Made by a program: the position numbers and the translations under genes
Assembly (NCBI RefSeq): GCF_007748095.1
Contig: NZ_CP036287.1
Location: forward strand, 2,232,001 to 2,296,000
Origin: Engelhardtia mirabilis
Lineage (GTDB): Bacteria > Planctomycetota > UBA1135 > GCA-002686595
Direction: 5' to 3'
DNA length: 64,000 nucleotides
The notes under the pieces: generated by a model
Told to the model about the DNA's origin: nothing
Seen by the model: the letters and a program-made list of their open reading frames with translations, nothing else
Databases searched by the model: none
Shown here: positions 31,983 to 39,702 of the stretch, one piece after another
Numbering within the stretch: the first letter of the stretch is position 1
Layout of the letters: each line of letters starts with the position of its first letter

Positions 31983-33980
31983 TCAAGGCCACTCGGGGAC
32001 GGCGACGTCCGCTTCGAAATTGGCCCAGAACATCAGCTCGGTTCGCGTCTGACGGCCCTCGATCACGTCGAAGGGCGCCGACCGGGTCGTGCCTCCGCGC
32101 CAAGTCAGCTCCACGCGGTAGCTGCCGGGGACGAGCGGCAGGTGGGGCTCGACGAGCAGCAGTCCCTTCTGCGTCGGCTCGCTGTTGCGCGGACCGACGA
32201 CGAATGCGGGGCCGTCGCCCATGGGAACCACGCGCAGGAGCCCCGCGAGGACCTCGGCGGGCGAGATGTCGGTGACGAAGGCGACGCCACCTGCCGGATT
32301 CAGGGTGATGGCGCGACTCACGGTCTCGCCGGCGGAAAGGGTCACATCGATCCAGTTGGCGGCGGCAGAGGACTCCCAGACCTCACCGGGGTCGGCCCAC
32401 ATGGCCGCATCCGACTGCTCCAGCACGACGCGGTAGCGCCCGGCGGGTAGCGACAGCTCCGCCCGGCCCGAAGGCGGCATGATCAGGTCGTCGGCCACCC
32501 AGGTCCCCGAATCGAGGTCGAGCACGCTGCAATCGACGTAGGAGCGCAGCCCCTCCGGCAGCTCCGTGTCGCCCGGGATGTACTCGATCGTCAACTGTGC
32601 GCAGCGCTCCGGCTCGGGAAAGCGCAGCACCAGCGGCGATGGAGGCAGGGCCCCGACGTCGACCGTCGCCGAGGCGACGCCCCGGGTCGGGCTGAACAGG
32701 CTCAAGCGGTGCCTGCCACCGGTGCGAAAGGAGATCCAAGTAGCGTCGTCGCCGTATCCGATCGCGCCGATCGACCCGACCTCGCTCAGCTCGCCGATGC
32801 CGAGCCGGGAACCGAGCTCGTCCCAGCGCAGGGTGATACGGTCCCCGTAGAGCAACGCCAACTCGTGGCCACCGATGCGGCCGATCTGCAGCCTTTGGCC
32901 GTCGTGGGTCTCGGCCCGCACCTCCAGGAGCAGCGGGCGAGCGACGATCGTCCCCACGTTCGACGGCGCCTCCACCTCGTGGGGCAGGAGCAGGGCGTAC
33001 TGGTCGGCGAACGATCCGTCCGGGTCGGCCCCTGCCAGGCGATAGGGACCGGGGCGCAGGCCCGTGAACTCGAACTCGCCGTCCTCGTCGGTGGTGGCCG
33101 GCGCGCAGAGCCTGCCGCCCAGTGGGTGATCGTCGTCGACGCTGAGGGTGCCCGCGCCCAGGGCTTCGATGCCGAGGTCGTAGTCGGCCAGGGGCTCGCC
33201 CAGCCCGTCGACCACGCGCCCGACGACCGTCGCGCCGACCAAGCGCAGGACCACGGGTGCTTCAAGGTCGCTCGCATCGATCCACGCGGTCGAGCCGAGC
33301 CGGTCGTGGGAGGCCTTGAGCCGCGGGTTCTTGGCGCCGACCGCGACCTCGAAGCGACCACGGACATCGGTCTGTTCGTTGGCCAGCATGCTCAAGGGCT
33401 CGTTGCCCTCCAGCCACACGTCGGCCTCCGGCACCGGCCGCCCGGCGAAGTCGACCACCCGCCCGCGAACCGTGCGGCCCAGGGCCACCAGGAGTTCGAC
33501 CAGGGGCGGTTCGTCTGCGGTGGCGGCGACCGCCGGAACCCGTTCAGCGCGAGTCGAATAGTGGCCCAGGGCGCGCACGTCCAGGATCGTCCCGTCCATC
33601 AGCGCCGCGCGCGGTAGCGCGAACTCGAGCATCGAACGCCCGGCGGCGTCCGTGCGCCCGTGTGCGATGGGGTCGTCGCCGAGCAGCACCTCGACCTCGA
33701 CGTCGGGGCGCGGGATGTGCTGCTCGCGTCGACTGCCGCGGGCGAAGACCTCGATGTGTGCTGTGATCTGACCCACGGCGAGATCGCGGCGTAGTGCCTC
33801 CGAGGGGGCGGCGGCTGGCGACTCGGTCAAGCCGGCCATAGGCGCGGCGCCGCGCGAAGTGGGGAGGGCGGCAGTCGCCGAGGATGCGGGTGCAGCGTCT
33901 CCACCTCGATCGGCGAACCACAGGACGGCGACAAGGGCCAGGATCACCGCGGCGCCAATGAGGATTCGCGACGCCCTCAC
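31983..33980 (-). CDS. Membrane-anchored multi-domain beta-sandwich protein
   Basis: 665 residues, GTG start, same family as the eight-gene array at 6.3-21.5 kb. A membrane helix lies at about residues 5-22 and a Ser/Ala/Pro linker to about 72. Regulatory-like units include IEVFARGSRREQHIPRPDVEVEV, GRVVDFAGRPVPEADVWLEG followed by TDVRGRFEV, and VGRVVDGLGEPLADYDLGIE followed by TDEDGEFEFTGLRPGPYRL. The C terminus has PGSYRVELTWRGG. The GTG overlaps the stop of the small repeat ORF upstream as GTGA. Function unknown; extracytoplasmic by topology. Confidence 0.74.
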   Translation of the reverse strand: MRASRILIGAAVILALVAVLWFADRGGDAAPASSATAALPTSRGAAPMAGLTESPAAAPSEALRRDLAVGQITAHIEVFARGSRREQHIPRPDVEVEVLLGDDPIAHGRTDAAGRSMLEFALPRAALMDGTILDVRALGHYSTRAERVPAVAATADEPPLVELLVALGRTVRGRVVDFAGRPVPEADVWLEGNEPLSMLANEQTDVRGRFEVAVGAKNPRLKASHDRLGSTAWIDASDLEAPVVLRLVGATVVGRVVDGLGEPLADYDLGIEALGAGTLSVDDDHPLGGRLCAPATTDEDGEFEFTGLRPGPYRLAGADPDGSFADQYALLLPHEVEAPSNVGTIVARPLLLEVRAETHDGQRLQIGRIGGHELALLYGDRITLRWDELGSRLGIGELSEVGSIGAIGYGDDATWISFRTGGRHRLSLFSPTRGVASATVDVGALPPSPLVLRFPEPERCAQLTIEYIPGDTELPEGLRSYVDCSVLDLDSGTWVADDLIMPPSGRAELSLPAGRYRVVLEQSDAAMWADPGEVWESSAAANWIDVTLSAGETVSRAITLNPAGGVAFVTDISPAEVLAGLLRVVPMGDGPAFVVGPRNSEPTQKGLLLVEPHLPLVPGSYRVELTWRGGTTRSAPFDVIEGRQTRTELMFWANFEADVAVPEWP

Positions 33981-34300
33981 CGGATCGCCTCCGCTGACTG
34001 GCGGCGATGGGCGGGGGGCGTCGGCTCCACGGCGCGGAGAACCTCGGCGCGGAGAACCACGGCGCGGAGAACTTCTGCGCGGAGGACCTCAGCGCGGAGA
34101 ACTTCTGCGCGGAGTACTTCAGCGCGGAGGACCTCTGCTCTGAAGACTCCGGCGCGAACGGGCGACTGTCGTTCACCGACTTTCGACGGCCCCATCTGGC
34201 AGGCCGTCGTAACTCCTCTTGGCGCGGTCTCACCGGGCGTCATCGCATACCCTGATGCGCCGTCGACCAGCCGACTCACCGTGGCGACACGGGTCATCAC
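33977..34300 (-). CDS. Possible 107-residue protein with RAEVL repeats
   Basis: The frame is joined to both neighbours by GTGA overlaps (34297-34300 with the gene upstream, 33977-33980 with the gene downstream), as in a coupled operon. The C-terminal half is about eight copies of the pentapeptide RAEVL (variants RAVVL and FRAEV), encoded by a 15-bp tandem repeat. There is no signal peptide or membrane helix; the repeat would form an amphipathic helix or coiled coil. Against it, third-position GC is visibly lower than in neighbouring genes, and a 15-bp repeat keeps all frames open. It may therefore be an intergenic minisatellite. Confidence 0.4.
   Translation of the reverse strand: MMTRVATVSRLVDGASGYAMTPGETAPRGVTTACQMGPSKVGERQSPVRAGVFRAEVLRAEVLRAEVLRAEVLRAEVLRAVVLRAEVLRAVEPTPPAHRRQSAEAIR
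34031..34150. repeat. Eight-unit 15-bp tandem repeat
   Basis: Eight consecutive 15-base units with consensus (G/T/A)GCGCGGAGAACTTC, the last one degenerate. The first three units are almost identical; later ones differ mainly at positions 1, 10 and 13. Because 15 is a multiple of 3, the repeat reads as RAEVL on the minus strand and as AEN(F/L)x-type pentads on the plus strand. Copy number may vary between strains. Confidence 0.9.
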
Positions 34301-36033
34301 TGATTGCGGGCCTCCGACGAGGCGCTGCCACCGGCCGTTCCGGTGTCAGCCCGCAGGTGAAGTACGAGGCTGCGTACCTCCCCGGGTCCGAGTTCGACAA
34401 CCTCTTCGGCCGTCGCTCCAGTTGCGAACAGGCCCTTCTTCGCTCGAACGCTCAGGGACCCGGCGGGCACGGCGACAGACGCCGGTCGACCGACGTAAAT
34501 CACCTCCAGCGCCACCATCTCGCCCGATCCCGAGTCGCTGATCGTGACGACGGTCGGCGCCGTGGAGGGGGCGGCCGGGTCCTCGTCGACCTGCAGGTCG
34601 AGCCGAGCCGGGGCGTGTCGTCGCTCGAACTGCAACTCGATCGACTGCATCGAGTTCTGGGGGGTGACCAGGGCTTCGGCGATGGCGACGCCCCACTTCG
34701 GGTGGGCAGCGACCACTCGATAGGCGCCGGGTTCGGCGAGCAGGAACCGGGGCGGGCCCACGCCCGGAAGAACCGCAGGACCGGACCTGGCGCGCGACGA
34801 GTGACCTGTCGCGTTCGCTCCGGATGCAATCGGCAAGATGGTCACGATCGGCGGTCCGTCCTGGTCGAGGTCGTCGAGACCAGCAAAGCGCTGCGCGGAC
34901 TCGAAGGCCAGGCTCGACCCGTCCCAGTCGAGCAGGTTGACCTCGATCTGCCGGCGCGCCACGACCATCTCGAGCGCGACGTTCGGCGGCCGGATCAGTC
35001 CGCCGTCGAAGACTTCGCTCTCACGGCCCCAACTCGCGGACAGCTCGAACTCGCCGTCACCCACGCGCGGTACCGAGAAGAAACCGTTCGCGTCCGAGGT
35101 CGTCTTGGCCTCGCTCGCGCCTCCGAAGGCCTCGAGCCGTTGCAAGTCGTCCCACTCGGCGCCAGCCGGTGTCAGCGTTACTCGCCAACCCGGGACGGCT
35201 CGCCCCAGGGGATCCACCAGGCGACCAGCGACCGAGTTCCAGCTCCGCAGCCGGATCTCGAATGTCGCGTGCGGATCGATGCGCTCGGGATCGACTGGAG
35301 TCAGAGCTGACCAACTCTCGCCCGGTGTGGCCTGGAGGAAGCGGACCCTCGGGAACCGCTCGGCGTCGAAGTGCATCAGGCCGAAGAACTTCTGCGACGA
35401 GAGCGCTTGGATCCACTGACCCTCAGCGTCGTAGGCGCGCACGGCCGAGGTTGCGAACGAGCGGCCGGACAGGTCCACCACCCGGAAGCGGATCGAGCCA
35501 CCGGGCACGGCGCGGGCGGTGCCCGAGAGGCGCTGCACACCGCCGAGCTCCGGCACCTTGGCGGAAAGGGCCGTCATCCTGGATTGATAGCCGGGGGAGT
35601 CGACAACGAGATCCAGTTTCAGTGACTCGCCGCCGGCCGAGCTCGCCGGTGCCTCGAAGGACAGCGCCGCGCGTCCGGAGCGGTCGGACACCCCCCGCGC
35701 CATGGCGACGCCCTCGTGCTCGACGCGAACCGCGATCCCGCCCACGCGCTTGCGGAAGTCCTCGCCGGTGGTCGTGACCGACACTTCGATGCGTCGTTCC
35801 GTCGGAAGGGGCGCCCCCTCCGATCTGCGGAGGGTCTCGACCGTAGTCGAGTTCGAAGCAGGCTCGAGCCCGGCGGCGGTTGCCGCTCCGAGCACCTCGT
35901 CCCGGGCCGACTCCGGGAACGGACCGATCGGGCAAACCGGAGCCTCGGCTACGCCCCCGACCGGAGTCAGCCACAGGGCAAACCCGATCCAGAGCACCAC
36001 GACGAGGGCGGTCATCAGGCTGAGCAATCGCAT
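34297..36033 (-). CDS. Membrane-anchored multi-domain beta-sandwich protein
   Basis: 578 residues from ATG 36033 (MRLLSLMTALVVVLWIGFAL); a GTG directly before it is an alternative. The open frame further upstream is not protein-like. A membrane helix lies at about residues 5-23. The linker is followed by units such as VGGIAVRVEHEGVAMARGVS with SDRSGRAALSF, VVDLSGRSFATSAVRAYDAE, and GRLVDPLGRAVPGWRVTLTP with SDANGFFSVPRVGDGEFEL. A beta-rich C terminus follows (PAGSLSVRAKKGLF). Its stop overlaps the start of the RAEVL ORF by 4 bases. It belongs to the same family as the array at the left of the window. Function unknown. Confidence 0.72.
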   Translation of the reverse strand: MRLLSLMTALVVVLWIGFALWLTPVGGVAEAPVCPIGPFPESARDEVLGAATAAGLEPASNSTTVETLRRSEGAPLPTERRIEVSVTTTGEDFRKRVGGIAVRVEHEGVAMARGVSDRSGRAALSFEAPASSAGGESLKLDLVVDSPGYQSRMTALSAKVPELGGVQRLSGTARAVPGGSIRFRVVDLSGRSFATSAVRAYDAEGQWIQALSSQKFFGLMHFDAERFPRVRFLQATPGESWSALTPVDPERIDPHATFEIRLRSWNSVAGRLVDPLGRAVPGWRVTLTPAGAEWDDLQRLEAFGGASEAKTTSDANGFFSVPRVGDGEFELSASWGRESEVFDGGLIRPPNVALEMVVARRQIEVNLLDWDGSSLAFESAQRFAGLDDLDQDGPPIVTILPIASGANATGHSSRARSGPAVLPGVGPPRFLLAEPGAYRVVAAHPKWGVAIAEALVTPQNSMQSIELQFERRHAPARLDLQVDEDPAAPSTAPTVVTISDSGSGEMVALEVIYVGRPASVAVPAGSLSVRAKKGLFATGATAEEVVELGPGEVRSLVLHLRADTGTAGGSASSEARNQ

Positions 36034-36432
36034 CACTGGCGCGCGTCGCGCACCGACCTTAGTCGCCGGGGGTCGAGGGCAACCGTCGGCGCCGCGGATT
36101 TGGGGTGCGCCACCCGACCGATCACGCTCCAGAGGCGGGTCCGCGCCCGAACCGAGCTCGCGGACCCGGCGCGCAGGCCCCAACCAGCCCGAGGAACAGC
36201 CAGCGAAGAGCCGGAGATGGGCCTGGCCGACCTCGATCGGCGGAACCAGGCCGAGGGCAAGGCGGCCGGTGTCGACTGCTTCGACGCTTCGGACTCGCGT
36301 CGACGCCCCGCTACGATCCGGACCTCGGTCGTCGTCACTCTCAGCGCTACACTCGTGTCCGCCTGTCTCCCCGTCACACGAAACCGCCACGCGCTCGCTG
36401 GTCAGGCCGAGACCAGCCATACGCTCAACACC
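36034..36432. other. 399-base divergent intergenic region
   Basis: It lies between the minus-strand beta-sandwich gene and the plus-strand Cys-rich gene, so both promoters should be here. A TACACT at 36348-36353 is a possible -10 for the Cys-rich gene, without a good -35. Open frames across it are Arg/Pro-rich and do not look like protein. I see no RNA gene or repeat. Confidence 0.5.
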
Positions 36433-36732
36433 ATGCCGTCGCCGCTCAAAGACGCCGATGACCGACGTCCCGGTGAGTTCTACGAGGATTGCGCGTATCA
36501 CCCATGCCTTTGCACGGCAACCGACATGGGGACAGTCGATGGGATTTCCCTCGTGGACGGCTCTTATCCGCGCAACTGCGGAGTTCCCCACTGCGGCGTT
36601 CGGAAACTGACCTTCGAGGAGGCGGTTCAGTGGCGCCTTCACGGTCCAGCAGACCTGCCGCCAGAGGTCGAGGCTCAGATGACCGATGCCCAGAAGTGTT
36701 GGCTGAAGCCCGCCAATGACAATCGCGTCTGA
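36433..36732 (+). CDS. Small Cys/His-rich protein
   Basis: 99 residues from ATG 36433 (MPSPLKDADDRRPGEFYEDC). The core has DCAYHPCLC, then a Gly/Asp-rich turn (GTVDGISLVDGSYPRNC), then CGVPHCGVRKLTFEEAVQW. In total it has about six Cys in two clusters with two His, which looks like a zinc-binding or Fe-S knuckle. I recall similar small proteins of unknown function in other bacteria but cannot name a family. There is no signal peptide, so it is probably cytosolic. The open frame extends well upstream of 36433, but that part is compositionally unlike protein. It stands alone, with its promoter presumably in the gap upstream. Confidence 0.68.
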   Translation: MPSPLKDADDRRPGEFYEDCAYHPCLCTATDMGTVDGISLVDGSYPRNCGVPHCGVRKLTFEEAVQWRLHGPADLPPEVEAQMTDAQKCWLKPANDNRV

Positions 36733-36855
36733 CCATGGGCCGTGGCGAGCCGTTCCGGGCGCACACAGCCTGTGCTCGCACTCGCAGGCCGGCACACGTC
36801 TTCGTTCCGCGTAGGCGGTGCCGCGCTCCGGAGTCGCCGGAGGGCTTGCCAGAAT

Positions 36856-36874
36856 GGGCGCACCGGGCGCGCCC
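36856..36874. terminator. Possible bidirectional terminator hairpin
   Basis: GGGCGC (36856-36861) and GCGCCC (36869-36874) form a 6-bp stem with a 7-base loop in the 184-base gap between convergent genes. There is no U-run, so this is a weak call. Confidence 0.25.
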
Positions 36875-36916
36875 GTGTTCCCTGCTTGCGAATCATCCGG
36901 GCCAGGGTCCTCACGC

Positions 36917-38929
36917 TCAGAAGCGGGCCAAGTCACGCAGCGGGTCGGGGTTCTGCTCGAGATCGACCCGCAGGGCGGTCGCTTCCCCGGCTCGGATCTC
37001 GACCGTTCCCGTGAATCCCAGGTGCCGCGGCACGCGTACGCGCAGTGCGTACTTCCCCGGGGGCAGGGTGACCCGTTGGGGGTGTAGGGCGGCGCCCCAG
37101 TCGAACAGCTCGTGCAGCTCCTCGGCCGAGAGTGCGTCGGCCAGGCTCTCGTACTGGGCCACCAGCGCGGTGAGCTGCTCGGGTTCCAGCCGCACTCGCG
37201 CGACGTCGAGTTCGAGGGTCAGGGGCGAGGCCGACGAGCCTAGAGGCGTCAGCACGACGTGCCCGTGCAGGTCGCGCGCGAACCAGCCGTGTCCGTCCTG
37301 GGCTCCGCCCGCCGGCGTGAGGTAGCCGGGATCGATCGGGGCCAGGGTCACGCCCAGGGCCAACTCACCCGCCGGCGGCAGGTCCGCGCGCACGGTGGTG
37401 ATCTCGCTGGTGACGACCTCGAACTCGAGTCGCCGCCACAGTCCGTGGGTGCGCGAGGGGCTCCAGTTATCGCCGCCGCCGAAGCCCTCCGGGCTCAGCT
37501 CCACGTCGTAGGAGGCGTCGGGCAGCTCGAGCCGGGTGCCGGAGCGCGGGGCGAAGGTGCCCTCCTGGACGATGCGTTGGGACGGCGCGTGGCGTATGCG
37601 AAAGCGAACCTGGCCCGGGACCGCGACGTCCTCGGCCAGGCCCAGGTCGAGGGTTCCCGTTCCGGTCGGCGCGATGAGCGGCACGTCGAGCTCCAGGGGC
37701 AGCGAGGGCTCGATGCCAGCGGGGATGCGCGCGAAGGCCACGGAGCGGTCGGCGTTAAGGAAGGAGACGACCAGCTCCTCGCCCAGGGGCAGGAGCGCGG
37801 TCACGGAGCCGTCGGGCTGCTCGACCGCCCCGATCGGCGTGCGCTCGGAGGACGCGACGCGCTCGATCCGCAGCAGGGAGTAGCTCGCGTCGAGATCCAG
37901 AGACTCAGGTCGGGCCGAATCGACGCGAGTGGGCTGCCAGTTGCCCTGGCCGTCGACCGGACGGATGCTCGCGGGGCAGAAGTTCAGGCTCGCGTCAAAG
38001 CTGTCTGCATCGATGGCGAGTGGCGTGTCCGTCAGGAGCCTGCTGCCGAGCAAGGGGTTCGACGTGAACAGTTGGACCGCGTCGGACGCAGGCGCCAAGA
38101 GCTCGAAGGCTCCGTCGCGATCGGTCACCGCCAGGGGGTAGCCGTACAGCAGGCCCGCCTCGCGCTGCGGGTCGAGGGCGCGGCCCGACTCGATCAGCCA
38201 GGCCAGGTCCTGGGGAACCTCCGCGGGCAGGGCCACCAGCGTCAGGCCGACGAGGGGCTCGCCCAGGGCATCGGTCAGGAGGCCCGCGATGGGACGCCGC
38301 TCGCCGAAGCGCAGGTCGGCGCCGCTCGCACCGGGGGCGATCGTCACCGGACCGGCCAGACCGAGGCGCGCGCTGTAGCCGACCAGCTCCAGGCCGCGAT
38401 GACCCGCCAGGTGCAGGCGAAAGCCGCCGGTCGCGCGCGACGGCGCGGTCGCCACCGCCGAGGGCCCCAGGTCGAGCGAGCCGGCCTTGCCGACCGCGGT
38501 GACCTGCACGCCCTCGACGGGCAGGCCGTCGGCATCGGTGACGCGACCCTGGAGCGTGACGCCGGGCAGGGCGACCACCCGCAGGGTCACCAGGCGCCGC
38601 TGACCGGCCCGCAACTGCCCGAAGCGCGGGCGCGCCTGCCAGCCCGGCTCGTCGACCATGGCGCGTAGGACCGAGTCGGGACCGATTCGGTGCTCGGGGA
38701 TCGAGACGCGGGTGCGGGCCACACCCTGCTCGTCGGTGACGAGCACGGCCAGGGGCTCGTCCGCGAAGCTGAGGGACACCCGGCGGCCGGGCACCGGCTC
38801 CCGGCCCTCCTCGCGCGTGTCCGTGGTCAACACCACCACGTCGACGTCGAGGGAATCTTGGCGGCCGTCTCGAGCGACGGCGGCTGAGACGAGGGCGGCG
38901 AGCAGCAGCAGAACGGGAACGCGAATCAT
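36917..38929 (-). CDS. Secreted multi-domain beta-sandwich protein
   Basis: 670 residues from ATG 38929 (MIRVPVLLLLAALVSAAVA). The N terminus is a cleavable-type signal peptide (ARDG after the hydrophobic core), so unlike its relatives this member may be fully secreted. Units include VVVLTTDTREEGREPVPGRR with TDEQGVARTRV, LQGRVTDADGLPVEGVQVTA with TGGFRLHL, and IAGLLTDALGEPLVGLTLVA with TDRDGAFELLAPAS. The C terminus shows PPGKYALRVRVPRHLGF and a final strand. It lies 32 bases upstream of nothing on its own strand except the metallo-hydrolase gene's end, so it may be the last gene of the run from 42.3 kb. Function unknown. Confidence 0.73.
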   Translation of the reverse strand: MIRVPVLLLLAALVSAAVARDGRQDSLDVDVVVLTTDTREEGREPVPGRRVSLSFADEPLAVLVTDEQGVARTRVSIPEHRIGPDSVLRAMVDEPGWQARPRFGQLRAGQRRLVTLRVVALPGVTLQGRVTDADGLPVEGVQVTAVGKAGSLDLGPSAVATAPSRATGGFRLHLAGHRGLELVGYSARLGLAGPVTIAPGASGADLRFGERRPIAGLLTDALGEPLVGLTLVALPAEVPQDLAWLIESGRALDPQREAGLLYGYPLAVTDRDGAFELLAPASDAVQLFTSNPLLGSRLLTDTPLAIDADSFDASLNFCPASIRPVDGQGNWQPTRVDSARPESLDLDASYSLLRIERVASSERTPIGAVEQPDGSVTALLPLGEELVVSFLNADRSVAFARIPAGIEPSLPLELDVPLIAPTGTGTLDLGLAEDVAVPGQVRFRIRHAPSQRIVQEGTFAPRSGTRLELPDASYDVELSPEGFGGGDNWSPSRTHGLWRRLEFEVVTSEITTVRADLPPAGELALGVTLAPIDPGYLTPAGGAQDGHGWFARDLHGHVVLTPLGSSASPLTLELDVARVRLEPEQLTALVAQYESLADALSAEELHELFDWGAALHPQRVTLPPGKYALRVRVPRHLGFTGTVEIRAGEATALRVDLEQNPDPLRDLARF

Positions 38930-38961
38930 CGAGCGGTTGGCGGTGGGAGAGGCCCCGCCGC

Positions 38962-39702
38962 TCAGCGCTTCACGCGACTGCCCGGCACGAGGTCGAGCGC
39001 GCCCGATTCCTCGAAGCGCACCTGGCACTTGGTGCCGCCATCGTAGTCGCGGGCCTCCACCAGCAGGCGGGCGGGCTGGCCGAAGGCCGTGCAGGGCTCG
39101 TCGCGCAGGTCATCGACTCCGCGCCAAGCGCGCACGAAGGGGTTCGACTCCCACTCGGCGCCGATGGTGGTCTCGTCCACGTGACCCGGGTTGACCAGGG
39201 TGCCGTGGGGCAGGGCCATGAGGGTGCCCATGACCGACTCGCGCAGCTCTTCGAAGGTCCCGTGCCCCGGCGCGCGCGTGCCGCCGACGCTGCCCTTGAA
39301 CAGGGTGTCGCCGGTGAAGACGCGGGACTCGTTGACCAGGAAGGCCAACTGGCCCTCGGTGTGCCCGGGGATGTGGAGCGCGCGCAGCACCAGGTCGCCC
39401 GAGCGCAGCTCCTCGCCCGCGGCGAGCTCGCGGTCCAGGTCTCCGAAGAGCTCTGCCTCCGCGGCGTGGCCGCAGATCGGGCAATCGAAACGCTGCTTGT
39501 AGTCGGCGTTGTGGGTGACGTGGTCGTGGTGGTGGTGGGTACACAGCACGTGGGTCACGGTCAGGCGGTGGGCCTCGATCGCGGCCAGGATCGGCTCCAT
39601 CGGACCACCCGTGTCGATCAGCACCCCGTGCCCGCCGGGGCGATCGCCCACGAGCCACGTGTTCGAGAGCCAGCGGGGATCGAGGCTGCGTTCGACGATC
39701 AT
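38962..39702 (-). CDS. MBL-fold metallo-hydrolase (glyoxalase II-like)
   Basis: 246 residues from ATG 39702. The motif CTHHHHDHV (His56, His58, Asp60, His61) is the HxHxDH metal site. GHTEGQLAFL and FTGDTLF supply further ligands, and PGHVDETT is the last one. The layout resembles hydroxyacylglutathione hydrolases and related thioesterases. An extra Cys pair (CPICGH) sits after the metal motif and could bind another metal. The ATG overlaps the S9 peptidase stop as ATGA, so the two are coupled, though they share no obvious pathway. The substrate cannot be deduced. Confidence 0.85.
   Translation of the reverse strand: MIVERSLDPRWLSNTWLVGDRPGGHGVLIDTGGPMEPILAAIEAHRLTVTHVLCTHHHHDHVTHNADYKQRFDCPICGHAAEAELFGDLDRELAAGEELRSGDLVLRALHIPGHTEGQLAFLVNESRVFTGDTLFKGSVGGTRAPGHGTFEELRESVMGTLMALPHGTLVNPGHVDETTIGAEWESNPFVRAWRGVDDLRDEPCTAFGQPARLLVEARDYDGGTKCQVRFEESGALDLVPGSRVKR

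Noticed and set aside
34031..34150. Possible CRISPR array
   Set aside because: The repeats are 15 bases long and directly adjacent, without spacers, and no cas gene is near.
34007..34255. Plus-strand frame over the 15-bp repeat reading as AEN(F/L)x pentads, like a pentapeptide-repeat protein
   Set aside because: The central Leu/Phe and the Asp/Asn do not fall in the A(D/N)Lxx register, and the minus-strand frame has overlap evidence that this one lacks.
37259..38668. A 469-codon + strand open frame
   Set aside because: Antisense to the secreted beta-sandwich gene; no signal, domain or start context.
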